From: Antarcticibacterium arcticum | GTDB lineage: Bacteria > Bacteroidota > Bacteroidia > Flavobacteriales > Flavobacteriaceae | DNA length: 64,000 nucleotides | Assembly: GCF_007993795.1 (NCBI RefSeq) | Contig: NZ_CP042476.1 | Location: 2,666,001 to 2,730,000 of the forward strand | Direction: 5' to 3' | Shown here: piece after piece, positions 26,951 to 35,665 of the stretch | Layout: each line of letters starts with the position of its first letter | Numbering within the stretch: position 1 is the first letter of the stretch | The notes under the pieces: generated by a model | Seen by the model: the letters and a program-made list of their open reading frames with translations, nothing else | What the model was told of the DNA's origin: nothing | Database searches by the model: none | Made by a program: the position numbers and the translations under genes

Positions 26951-28078
26951 TTAAACTTTAATGTAAATCCTTTGTTTATCCATTATATAGCCAATAAGCC
27001 ACATGAGCAACATAAAACAGGTTGCAAAGAGCAGGGAGGCATTATAATCTGTTAACCAGCTTAGAAAATAATTTTTGTAAATATAGAGTTTTGAAGCAAT
27101 CCCGTTAATGTAAATAATATTCATCAGCTTTACCACAAGGCCAGAAAGCACGAAAATAAAAAGCGGATTACGCCCAAAAACTTCAAAGAAATAAGTCCAG
27201 GACACCTGTTTCAGGATCTCGATAATCAGGATCAAAACGGCAATTAATACAAGTACCCATCCTACACTTAATAGTACGTAGGAACTGGTCCACAAAGGTT
27301 TATTAACCGGGAACCATATATCCCATGTATGGGCCATTATTATAAGGACTATTGCGACGGCGGTTAATTTCCAAATGGTGGAAAATGTATTTCCCGAAAG
27401 TTGAATAAACACCCCGGCTACATAACCAGCAATAACATTCACAACGGCAGGCAGTGTGCTTAAAAGTCCTTCGGGATCAAATGGAATTCCAAAGCCCTGC
27501 CAAAGGTTTTCGGGCCTCAAAACGGAAAGGTCAAATTTTAGGGCTGCATTGCCTGTAAGACTATAAGGGTCATTCCCATCTCCAAAATAATAGAGAATTC
27601 CCCAATACCCAAAAAGGATGAAAAAACTTATAAAGATGGCAGCTCTCATTTTTAGAAAATGAATTATAAAGGCAGCGAGACAATAAGCCAGTGCAATACG
27701 TTGTAATACCCCCATAATGCGCATATTCTCAAAATTCCTTAGGGCAAAGTCCCCTGCAGCATCACGGTAAAAGAAGGGAAAGGCACTTAAAAACAGGCCA
27801 ATTAGAAAAATGAGCAAAGTTCTTTTCAGGATCTTTTTTAAGAAGGCCGGATTACCTCGTTCCGCATATTTTTTAAGGCTGAAACTCATAGCATTTCCCA
27901 CTGCAAATAAAAAAGATGGGAAAACAAGATCTGTAATAGTGAAACCATGCCAGGGCGCATGCTTAAAAGGGGCATATATGGTAGCCCAGCTGCCCGGAGT
28001 GTTCACAAGGATCATTAAAGCAATGGTTAATCCTCTTAAAACATCCAATGCCAGGTATCTTTCTTTTAATTCTGCCAT
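26951..28078 (-). CDS. NagX-like integral membrane protein (HGSNAT-type acyltransferase, DUF5009/DUF1624)
   Basis: The 375-residue protein has about ten transmembrane helices. The N-terminal block RYLALDVLRGLTIALMILVN and HAPWHGFTITDLVFPSFLF with an in-membrane His is typical of the heparan-alpha-glucosaminide N-acetyltransferase family. Bacterial members (COG4299, called NagX in GlcNAc regulons) are tied by context to amino-sugar use; the reaction is not settled. ATG 28078 is preferred over an upstream alternative because it gives MAELKERYLALDVLRG. It forms an operon with the GH3 fusion gene and is divergent from the ROK regulator. Confidence 0.85.
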   Translation of the reverse strand: MAELKERYLALDVLRGLTIALMILVNTPGSWATIYAPFKHAPWHGFTITDLVFPSFLFAVGNAMSFSLKKYAERGNPAFLKKILKRTLLIFLIGLFLSAFPFFYRDAAGDFALRNFENMRIMGVLQRIALAYCLAAFIIHFLKMRAAIFISFFILFGYWGILYYFGDGNDPYSLTGNAALKFDLSVLRPENLWQGFGIPFDPEGLLSTLPAVVNVIAGYVAGVFIQLSGNTFSTIWKLTAVAIVLIIMAHTWDIWFPVNKPLWTSSYVLLSVGWVLVLIAVLILIIEILKQVSWTYFFEVFGRNPLFIFVLSGLVVKLMNIIYINGIASKLYIYKNYFLSWLTDYNASLLFATCFMLLMWLIGYIMDKQRIYIKV

Positions 28079-28285
28079 ACATAATAGATGGCAAAATGTC
28101 AAGGCTTGTTAAAATAAACCCCTCACGGCCACAGTATAAAAATATAAATTTTAATTAAATATCCAATCTTTTATAAAATTTTTGATAAAGTATATTTCAG
28201 GATTATTTTTTTACCTATTTTTAGTGAAAATATTATTAGTATTTTGTGAAACTATTTTAACTAAATTCTAAATAAAAAATATTCT

Positions 28286-29557
28286 ATGGCACAGGTTTTA
28301 CATAATTTCCTTCTTAGCAAAGAGGCGTTTAATGATATAAGTAATGTAGAGAGAAAAAAGCATCTGCAAAAAATTAAGATCATTCGACACCTTTATATGA
28401 ACAGTGCCAATACAAATGCCGAGATATGTCAAACCTTTAATTTGAGCCTGCCAACCTCAATGGCACTCATTAATCAATTAATAAGTACCGAAATTGTTGA
28501 AAAAAGAGGTAGGGGGGAATCTGTTGGTGGAAGAAAGCCGGATCTTTATGGCTTGCATAAAAATACATTTTTTGTGCTAAGTATACATATTGAGCGATAT
28601 AAGATCAAACTTGCCATTGTAGATAATACGCATACCATTGTAGTGGAAGAGAGCATCCCTTCCAAAATCTCTCCCAATGTGAATATTGTAGATTTCCTTT
28701 TTGATTATGCTCAAAATCTTATAGAAACCTCACAAATAGACACCGGAAAATTACTGGGTATTGGTATAAGCATGCCGGGTCTGGTATCATCAAAAGAAGG
28801 TAAAAACTTTACTTATTTCTTAACAGGGCAGGAATCAGAATCCCTTCAGGCAGCCCTAAAAAAACAATTCAATAAACCCGTTTATATTTTAAATGATGCC
28901 AAGAGCGCTTGTTTAGCCGAGTTTAGGTTTGGCCAGGCAAAGAATAAAAGCGACGTTCTGGTAATCTCCATGGATTGGGGAGTGGGCCTTGGAATTATCA
29001 TGGATCGTAAAATGCATTCAGGAACCTCGGGCTTTGCAGGGGAATTTGGCCATATTCCAATGGTGGAGAACGGGAAACTATGCCATTGTGGTAAACGCGG
29101 CTGTTTGGAAACAGTGGCCTCGGGAATTGCCCTGGTTGAAAAAGCAAAAGATGGGCTGCAGGAAGGCCAAACCTCGGTTTTGCGAAATATGACAAATAAT
29201 GATTTTGATAATTTAGAACCGGAACTCATAATAGAAGCGGCCAATCGTGGCGACCAGTTTGCGATCAATGTTATTTCAGAAATAGGGATCAATCTGGGGA
29301 AAGGGATCGCGATCCTTATCCAGATATTCAATCCCGAATTGATCATTCTGGAAGGAAAAATTGCCGAAGCCAAACAGTTTATAACCACCCCAATCCAACA
29401 ATCTATCAACACTTACTGTATGATACAGCTTAAGGAGAGAACCACAATTTCCCTTTCTGAACTTGGTCCAAATTCCAGTTTACTAGGTTCTACAGTTGCT
29501 GTTGTTAATAATGTATTTAAAAGTCAGCTCGCACTGGCAAAATCAGAGATCAATTAA
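28286..29557 (+). CDS. ROK-family transcriptional regulator (NagC/XylR type)
   Basis: The 423-residue protein has an N-terminal winged-helix domain (about 20-90; TNAEICQTFNLSLPTSMALINQL) followed by a ROK domain. The ROK zinc motif CHCGKRGCLE and EFGHIPM are intact. The first phosphate loop reads SIHIERYKIKLAIV, without the DxGxT of sugar kinases, although LNDAKSACLAE keeps the Asp. This suggests a sugar-sensing repressor and not an active kinase. It heads the plus-strand unit with nagB and two amidases and is divergent from the nagX-GH3 unit, so it probably controls the locus. Confidence 0.9.
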   Translation: MAQVLHNFLLSKEAFNDISNVERKKHLQKIKIIRHLYMNSANTNAEICQTFNLSLPTSMALINQLISTEIVEKRGRGESVGGRKPDLYGLHKNTFFVLSIHIERYKIKLAIVDNTHTIVVEESIPSKISPNVNIVDFLFDYAQNLIETSQIDTGKLLGIGISMPGLVSSKEGKNFTYFLTGQESESLQAALKKQFNKPVYILNDAKSACLAEFRFGQAKNKSDVLVISMDWGVGLGIIMDRKMHSGTSGFAGEFGHIPMVENGKLCHCGKRGCLETVASGIALVEKAKDGLQEGQTSVLRNMTNNDFDNLEPELIIEAANRGDQFAINVISEIGINLGKGIAILIQIFNPELIILEGKIAEAKQFITTPIQQSINTYCMIQLKERTTISLSELGPNSSLLGSTVAVVNNVFKSQLALAKSEIN

Positions 29558-29581
29558 AAAACCCCAGAATTACCTATTGCT

Positions 29582-31501
29582 ATGGCCAGATTAAACCTGC
29601 TTGAAGAAACAAGATTTGAGAAACTTCCGGTAACAGTATACCCAGATGAATTTGAGGCTGCAGATAAAGTCGCAAAGTATGTTGCAGATATTATAAGAAA
29701 AAAACAATCGCTGGGAAAACCGGCCGTCCTGGGGTTGGCCACAGGTGCAACACCTGTAGATGTGTATGCCCGGCTGGTGAAAATGCACCGCGAAGAAGGC
29801 CTGAGCTTTAAAAATGTGGTCACTTTTAACCTGGATGAGTATTACCCCATGCAGCCCGATTCAAAACAAAGCTATGTGGCCTTTATGGATGAAAATCTAT
29901 TCAACCATATAGATATAGACCGAAAAAATATCCATATTCCAGATGGCACTCTTGCCCCTGAAGATATTGCTCCCTACTGCCTGGCATACGAACAAAAAAT
30001 AGAAGAAATGGGAGGCCTTGACCTCCAGATACTGGGAATAGGAAGAACCGGACATATTGGGTTCAATGAACCGGGATCAGCTCCCAATTCGGGAACCAGG
30101 CTTGTAACCTTAGATGACCTTACGCGAAGAGATGCATCCAGGGATTTTGGCGGAAAAGAGAATGTTCCTACCAAAGCCATCACCATGGGAATTGGTACCA
30201 TTTTCAAGGCGAGGGAAATAATTCTTATGGCCTGGAGCCGGAAAAAGGCTTCAATTATAAAGAAAGCCGTTGAAGGTGAGATCTCCGGAAGTGTTCCTGC
30301 TACATACTTACAACTTTCAGAAAACGTAAAATTTGTCCTGGATGAGGACGCTGCTTCAGAATTGACAAGATTTAATACCCCGTGGCTGGTAAAAGATTGT
30401 AACTGGGATGAAGCCCTCATTAAAAAGGCTGTGATCTGGTTATCTTCAGAAATTAAAAAACCCATCCTGAAGCTTACAGATGAAGATTATAATGCCCACG
30501 GAATGGCCCAGCTTGTTACCGAGCGTGGCCCTGCCTATGATATAAACATTCATGTTTTTAACAAATTACAGCATAGCATAACCGGCTGGCCAGGTGGAAA
30601 ACCCAATGCAGACGATTCCCAGCGTCCTGAGAGGGCAAAACCTTCGCAAAAGCGCTCCCTTATTTTCTCCCCGCATCCGGATGATGACGTTATCTCTATG
30701 GGAGGCACCTTTATAAGGCTTGTAGATCAGGGACACGATGTGCACGTAGCCTATCAAACATCGGGAAATACCGCTGTTTGGGATACCGATGTATTGCGAT
30801 ATGTTGAATTTGCCATAGATTTTAATCAGAGTATCGGGCAGGATACAAAGAAACTGGAAGAGATCTATGAGAATATGAGAACCTTTTTGAATACCAAACA
30901 ACCCAATGAAATAGATCTTGAGGAAATAAGGGATGTGAAAGCCTTCATTAGAAAATCTGAAGCTTTTGCAGGAGCCCGGTATGCCGGCCTTAAAGATAAA
31001 AACATTCATTTCATGGCATTACCGTTCTATGAAACGGGAAAAACCGAGAAAAATCCGGTTAAAGAAGTTGATGTTGAAATAACCATGGAACTTCTTCAAA
31101 AAATCAAGCCGCACCAGATCTTTGCAGCCGGGGATTTTGCCGATCCTCACGGTACTCATATTGTTTGTTTCAGGATAATCCTGGAAGCAATGAACAGGCT
31201 CAGGAAATCTGAGGAATGGACAAAAGATTGCTGGCTGTGGATGTACCGGGGTGCATGGGATGAATTTGAAACCCATGAGATTGAAATGGCGGTACCCTTA
31301 TCCCCTATGGAAGTTCATAAAAAGAGAAATGCAATTTTTCAACATCAGTCGCAAAAAGACCGGCCCGTTTTCCCCGGGGACGATCAAAGGGAGTTCTGGG
31401 TGCGCGCAGAACAGCGCAACAGGGAGACGGCAGAAAATTATCATCAGTTGGGATTGGCAAATTACGAAGCCATGGAAGCCTTTGTACGCTGGAAATTTTA
31501 A
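29582..31501 (+). CDS. nagB: Glucosamine-6-phosphate deaminase fused to a PIG-L/LmbE deacetylase domain
   Basis: The 639-residue protein has a NagB domain (about 15-270) with ATGATPVDVY, FNLDEYYP and GIGRTGHIGFNEPGS, converting GlcN-6-P to Fru-6-P and ammonia. From about 355 it holds a PIG-L deacetylase domain with metal motif HPDDD (His365) and HGTH (His523, His526). Both active sites look complete. PIG-L enzymes remove acetyl groups from GlcNAc-containing molecules. The second domain could therefore supply GlcN-6-P from GlcNAc-6-P and stand in for NagA, which is absent here (inference). It starts 24 bases after the ROK gene. Confidence 0.93.
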   Translation: MARLNLLEETRFEKLPVTVYPDEFEAADKVAKYVADIIRKKQSLGKPAVLGLATGATPVDVYARLVKMHREEGLSFKNVVTFNLDEYYPMQPDSKQSYVAFMDENLFNHIDIDRKNIHIPDGTLAPEDIAPYCLAYEQKIEEMGGLDLQILGIGRTGHIGFNEPGSAPNSGTRLVTLDDLTRRDASRDFGGKENVPTKAITMGIGTIFKAREIILMAWSRKKASIIKKAVEGEISGSVPATYLQLSENVKFVLDEDAASELTRFNTPWLVKDCNWDEALIKKAVIWLSSEIKKPILKLTDEDYNAHGMAQLVTERGPAYDINIHVFNKLQHSITGWPGGKPNADDSQRPERAKPSQKRSLIFSPHPDDDVISMGGTFIRLVDQGHDVHVAYQTSGNTAVWDTDVLRYVEFAIDFNQSIGQDTKKLEEIYENMRTFLNTKQPNEIDLEEIRDVKAFIRKSEAFAGARYAGLKDKNIHFMALPFYETGKTEKNPVKEVDVEITMELLQKIKPHQIFAAGDFADPHGTHIVCFRIILEAMNRLRKSEEWTKDCWLWMYRGAWDEFETHEIEMAVPLSPMEVHKKRNAIFQHQSQKDRPVFPGDDQREFWVRAEQRNRETAENYHQLGLANYEAMEAFVRWKF

Positions 31502-31517
31502 ATTAATCTGGAGTGAA

Positions 31518-32438
31518 ATGAAAACATTAAGAATTTATCTGTTAATAGTCCTCACATCAGGAATATTGGTATCCTGCTCTTCAAATCCATATTCTAAAAC
31601 CAACAGGGTACACAAGCAACAAACCAAAATGTACGCTAAACAACTGCAGGAATTCCCCCCTCAAATGGATGCGGGGGCTCAAATGCTTAATTTTGGAGAA
31701 CACCAGGCCGGAACAACAAATTTCAACCTTAGAAAACCAAATTATGTGATCATACATCATACGGCCCAGAATTCTACAGACCACACCCTTAAAACCTTCA
31801 CCTTGCCAAGGACGCAGGTGAGTTCGCATTATGTTATTGGAAGAGACGGGAAGGTGTACCAAATGCTCAACGATTATTACCGTGCATGGCACGCGGGAGC
31901 GGGAAAATGGGGAAATTCATCAGACATTAATTCTTCATCCATAGGAATAGAACTGGATAATAATGGATTTGAGGAATTTTCTCCATTGCAAATTAATAGT
32001 CTAATGGAACTTTTAAAGGTTTTAAAAGAGAGACACAAGATCCCGGATGCCAATTTTATTGGCCATTCAGATATTGCGCCTTCAAGAAAAGTAGACCCTA
32101 ACCCCACATTTCCCTGGAAATTGCTGGCTGAAGAAGGTTTTGGCTTATGGTATGAAGAACCTGCGGTAACGCCACAAATTACTATAGACGGTCGCCCCGG
32201 AGGCGATCTTAGCATAGAAGTTTCAGAAAACGAACTTTCACCCAACACTAAAATTGCTGAAAATTCCCCGTTGGAAGTATCCCCGGAGATTGCCTTAAGA
32301 ATCATTGGTTATGATACAAGCAACCTTGATGCTGCGATCAAGGCCTTTAAGCTGCATTTTATACAAACTGAAGTCAATGGAACTTTAACCGATTATGACC
32401 TTCGTGTTTTGAATAATCTTTACAAGAAATATATGTAA
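31518..32438 (+). CDS. N-acetylmuramoyl-L-alanine amidase (AmiD/AmpD-type), lipoprotein
   Basis: The 306-residue lipoprotein has the lipid-acceptor Cys20 in LVSC. The Amidase_2 domain (about 75-215) shows YVIIHHTAQ, the family's zinc His, and GHSDIAPSRKVDPNPTFPW with the second zinc His and the Asp/Pro loop. A C-terminal peptidoglycan-binding-like region (about 255-306, RIIGYDTSNLDAAIKAFKLH) follows, as in AmiD. It removes stem peptides from MurNAc. The frame is open far upstream into nagB, but GGAG just before ATG 31518 and the signal peptide fix the start. Confidence 0.93.
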   Translation: MKTLRIYLLIVLTSGILVSCSSNPYSKTNRVHKQQTKMYAKQLQEFPPQMDAGAQMLNFGEHQAGTTNFNLRKPNYVIIHHTAQNSTDHTLKTFTLPRTQVSSHYVIGRDGKVYQMLNDYYRAWHAGAGKWGNSSDINSSSIGIELDNNGFEEFSPLQINSLMELLKVLKERHKIPDANFIGHSDIAPSRKVDPNPTFPWKLLAEEGFGLWYEEPAVTPQITIDGRPGGDLSIEVSENELSPNTKIAENSPLEVSPEIALRIIGYDTSNLDAAIKAFKLHFIQTEVNGTLTDYDLRVLNNLYKKYM

Positions 32439-32449
32439 CACCTGCCGCA

Positions 32450-34225
32450 ATGTCCAAATACCTTCTATTTTTCGTGACCATTTTCCTGGTCTGTTCCCCG
32501 CTTTATTCCCAGGATCTGGAAGAAATGGAAATATTGTCCAGGGAAGAATGGCAGGCTCAACCTGCAAAAGAGGGTATGAAATGGCATATCCCCAGGTATA
32601 TTACAATTCACCATACCGGGACAAACCAAAACCCCAACCGTTCGGCTGCTGAAAAACTTCAGGCGCTGCAAAGATTTTCTTATACCGAAGGTGTTTTAGG
32701 TGACGGTGTAACTCCTAAAAAGCCCTGGCCAGATGTACCTTATCATTATTATATTACTGTTGACGGAATCGTGGTTGAGGGAAGAGAGATCCAGTATCAG
32801 GGAGATTCCAACACAGATTATGACCTCAACGGCCACGCCCTTATCGTGGTGGAGGGAAACTTTAATAAAGAAGAAGTCAAAGACATCCAGTATGAGAAAC
32901 TGGAACAACTGGTATTTGCCCTGGCTAAAAAATATAAAATTACCGCGGAAGGAATTACGGGACATAAAGACCAGGCAGAAACCACCTGTCCCGGTGAAAA
33001 TCTCGATATTTTGATCCCGCAGCTTTGGGAAAAGGTTGAAGATCTTGAGAATTCCAGGGTCAAAATAGGCGCTGAACAACTATTCTCTCCCGAATATTTA
33101 AACCTTATCAAAGGCAAATGTGTAGGCCTGGTGACAAACCACACGGGACTTCTACCTGATGGCACCCATTTGATTGATCTTTTAAATGATCATAAAGATG
33201 TAAAATTAACTTTGCTTTTTGGCCCGGAACACGGACTGCGAGGGGAAGAGGATACCCACGTGGCAGATGGGGTAGACAAAAAAACAGGTTTACCTATAAT
33301 CTCTCTCTATGGAAAGGTGCGTAAACCAACAAAGGAAATGCTGAAAAAGGTAGATGTGCTGGTTTTTGACATTCAGGATATCGGGGCACGGTACTATACC
33401 TATATCAAAACAATGCTGAACGTCCTTGAAGCGGCAGCGGAAGAAGGAGTTCCCTATATTATTCTTGACAGACCAAACCCAATTACCGGTACATATGTTG
33501 ACGGACCAATGGGTAAACCTTTGGAATCGGCATCGGGGATAGGGAATATTCCCATCGCTCACGGAATGACGGTTGGGGAGCTTGCTAAAATGTTTAACGG
33601 GGAACGAAAGGAAAAAGGACTACCGGCGGCAAAACTCACGGTGATTCCATTGAAAAATTATGAACGGGACCAGTGGTATGACCACACCGGGCTTCCGTGG
33701 GTGAAGCCTTCCCCAAATATGCTGAATTTAAAAACTGCGATTTTGTATCCTGCAGCCTGCTTACTGGAAGGCACAAATTATTCTGAAGCACGAGGTACAA
33801 TGGAGCCTTTTGAGGTTTTAGGGGCTCCCTGGGTAGACGGAGAGAAATTAGCCGAAAAATTAAATTCCTATAATCTGCAGGGATTAAAATTTCAACCAAA
33901 AACCTTTGTGCCGGACAGTATTGTTGACGGCATCAAGATCTATCCGCCTAAATTTATGGGAGAAAAGGTAGAAGGTGTTGAGATCATTATTACGGACCGC
34001 GATAAGCTGGAATCGGCTAAAGCCGGGGTTTATATCCTTCACGCTTTGCTGGAATTATATCCGGATAAATTTGAATGGCGTAATGCCAGGATGGATGGTT
34101 TGTTGGGAACTACAAATGTGAGAGAAAAATTACAGGCCGGCGTTTCCCCGGAGCAAATCGTAAGGGAATGGGATGAAGCTGAAGATAGTTTTAGAAAGGA
34201 AAGGGAAAAATATCTGCTCTATTAA
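32450..34225 (+). CDS. namZ: Amidase_2/PGRP domain fused to NamZ (DUF1343) exo-beta-N-acetylmuramidase
   Basis: The 591-residue secreted protein has a signal peptide (1-20). The first domain (about 28-195) is an amidase with TIHHTG (His54/55), GHKDQAETTC (His172, Cys180) as zinc ligands. The second (about 205-591) is DUF1343/NamZ with GLVTNHTGLL, FGPEHGLRGEEDTH, VFDIQDIGARYYTYI and RPNPITGTYVDGP. NamZ releases MurNAc from non-reducing ends of glycan strands whose peptides have been removed, which the fused amidase would do. It is 11 bases after the amidase lipoprotein gene. Confidence 0.92.
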   Translation: MSKYLLFFVTIFLVCSPLYSQDLEEMEILSREEWQAQPAKEGMKWHIPRYITIHHTGTNQNPNRSAAEKLQALQRFSYTEGVLGDGVTPKKPWPDVPYHYYITVDGIVVEGREIQYQGDSNTDYDLNGHALIVVEGNFNKEEVKDIQYEKLEQLVFALAKKYKITAEGITGHKDQAETTCPGENLDILIPQLWEKVEDLENSRVKIGAEQLFSPEYLNLIKGKCVGLVTNHTGLLPDGTHLIDLLNDHKDVKLTLLFGPEHGLRGEEDTHVADGVDKKTGLPIISLYGKVRKPTKEMLKKVDVLVFDIQDIGARYYTYIKTMLNVLEAAAEEGVPYIILDRPNPITGTYVDGPMGKPLESASGIGNIPIAHGMTVGELAKMFNGERKEKGLPAAKLTVIPLKNYERDQWYDHTGLPWVKPSPNMLNLKTAILYPAACLLEGTNYSEARGTMEPFEVLGAPWVDGEKLAEKLNSYNLQGLKFQPKTFVPDSIVDGIKIYPPKFMGEKVEGVEIIITDRDKLESAKAGVYILHALLELYPDKFEWRNARMDGLLGTTNVREKLQAGVSPEQIVREWDEAEDSFRKEREKYLLY

Positions 34226-34247
34226 AAATTCCTAATAGTTTTTTAAG

Positions 34248-34385
34248 ATGTATAAGCCGGTAGTTTTGTTTATTCTTTTAATGGTGGTTTTGGCAAGCTC
34301 CATTTCAGCTCAGCAGTTACAAATGCAATGGACTCCCCGGGAAGACCTCAATATGGGATCTCACCTTCTACCTTCCAAGGTTTAA
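34248..34385 (+). CDS. Small secreted ORF, possibly an N-terminal gene remnant
   Basis: A 45-residue frame starts 22 bases after namZ. A clear signal peptide (MYKPVVLFILLMVVLASS, then ISAQ) is followed by QLQMQWTPREDLNMGSHLLP and a stop. The mature part is too short for a domain and looks like the start of a longer secreted protein whose body was lost. The following DNA is low complexity (repeated ACAAC units). It may still be translated with the operon. Confidence 0.4.
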   Translation: MYKPVVLFILLMVVLASSISAQQLQMQWTPREDLNMGSHLLPSKV

Positions 34386-34425
34386 GCCCACAACCCTTAC
34401 AACTTACAACCTACAACAAATTAAC

Positions 34426-35664
34426 CTATTTACTCTTTTCCCAAAAAAGATCACTTTGGGTAAGCTGTATCAATTTTTCATCTTCCTGGCCTAAAACCCT
34501 TTTGGTTCTCAAATACCGGTTGTAGTTGTATTCGTCAAAATCTTCGGCATTGGGATCCATATTGCTTATATGCACATCCCCCATCGAATGGATAAATTTG
34601 TTATCGCCAATCCACATACCTACGTGTATAACTCTCTCGGTGGTGTTGTTGGTTGCTTTCCTTCCGAAGAATAAAAGATCTCCCGGTATCAGGTTTTCAA
34701 AATTTCTTTCGGTGTCGACTTCAATTCCGGTGTGGATCTGTTGAGAAGCATCACGAGGAATGATAATTCCGTTTAGGAAGAAAATTGTTTTGGTATAACC
34801 GCTGCAATCCACGCCTTTGGCTGAAGTTCCTCCCCACAGGTAAGGAATTCCCATCAATGATTTAGAAGTTTCAACAAGGCTCTCTCCGGAAGGTTTTAAA
34901 GCTGAAAGCCATTGCTCATAAGGCTGCGCCTTTGATTGCTCAATATATCCAACCTTTCCGTGAGGATACTTTACTTTATAAAACCCGTTTTCCTCTGTTA
35001 CCAACTCCAGGATGTTTCCAGCCACAAGATCTGATACCACCTGGGATTCTTTATTTGCACTTTCATAAGCAAAGCCGAAAGTTTCAAGGTAGATCACCTT
35101 ATCTGCCGCTTTCCATTTAGAGAGATCATTATTTGAAAAAGGTGTTACTCCGCCGTAATCCACCCACGCCAGGTAACCTTCAGGAGTCTGGATGTAATAC
35201 CAGCCCCCGTCTTTCTTGTAAACCTTTACAGGTGTTCCAAGTATTGCCTGTGTAACAAGCTCAGAGGAATGTGAGGGCTTTGACCTTAGATTGGCAACAG
35301 AGATCTTAATAACCCCTTTGGTATTCCCCGCCATTTCAGCTGAAGGCAGCATCGCAATACTATCTGTAAAAGCAATATTTTGAGCTTTGAGTCTTTGTTT
35401 CAGATCACTCACCGCCTCAGGGAGGTTAGACTCTCCTTTTAAAATATACGTGCCATTGTGGTTAGTTGATTCTACATCAAATAAAGCAACTCTGCCATCG
35501 GGAGCGTATTCAGATTTCACAGCTTTGATATATTGTTCAGAAGCGTTTACAACCGGAGCCTGGGCGGTTGTGTTACTTGTGGTATTTACATCTGCAGTTT
35601 TGCAGGAAACAGACAATAATATTAGTCCGAGGGCCCAAAATTTTAAAATTCCTGTTCTTTTCAT
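34426..35664 (-). CDS. SH3 / NlpC-P60 peptidoglycan endopeptidase, lipoprotein
   Basis: The 412-residue lipoprotein has lipobox LSVSC near residue 20. Two bacterial SH3-like domains (about 110-180, LRSKPSHSSELVTQAILG; about 185-255, VSDLVAGNILELV) precede an NlpC/P60 domain (about 270-400). The catalytic Cys is in GVDCSGYTKT and the His in RVIHVGMWIGDNKFIH. Such enzymes (YkfC type) cut gamma-D-Glu-diamino acid bonds and release L-Ala-D-Glu, the substrate of the epimerase encoded directly upstream. Its ATG is one base after the epimerase stop; an ATG 9 bases upstream is possible. Confidence 0.93.
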   Translation of the reverse strand: MKRTGILKFWALGLILLSVSCKTADVNTTSNTTAQAPVVNASEQYIKAVKSEYAPDGRVALFDVESTNHNGTYILKGESNLPEAVSDLKQRLKAQNIAFTDSIAMLPSAEMAGNTKGVIKISVANLRSKPSHSSELVTQAILGTPVKVYKKDGGWYYIQTPEGYLAWVDYGGVTPFSNNDLSKWKAADKVIYLETFGFAYESANKESQVVSDLVAGNILELVTEENGFYKVKYPHGKVGYIEQSKAQPYEQWLSALKPSGESLVETSKSLMGIPYLWGGTSAKGVDCSGYTKTIFFLNGIIIPRDASQQIHTGIEVDTERNFENLIPGDLLFFGRKATNNTTERVIHVGMWIGDNKFIHSMGDVHISNMDPNAEDFDEYNYNRYLRTKRVLGQEDEKLIQLTQSDLFWEKSK

Positions 35665-35665
35665 A

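Noticed and set aside
28882..29412. 176-codon open frame on the minus strand inside the ROK gene
   Set aside because: It is a reading-frame shadow of the ROK gene, which has clear domain motifs on the plus strand.
29989..30465. 163-codon minus-strand frame inside nagB
   Set aside because: Opposite-strand shadow of a strongly conserved enzyme.
34386..34425. CAACCTACAAC-like tandem repeats
   Set aside because: Low-complexity intergenic sequence with irregular units; too short to call a repeat array.
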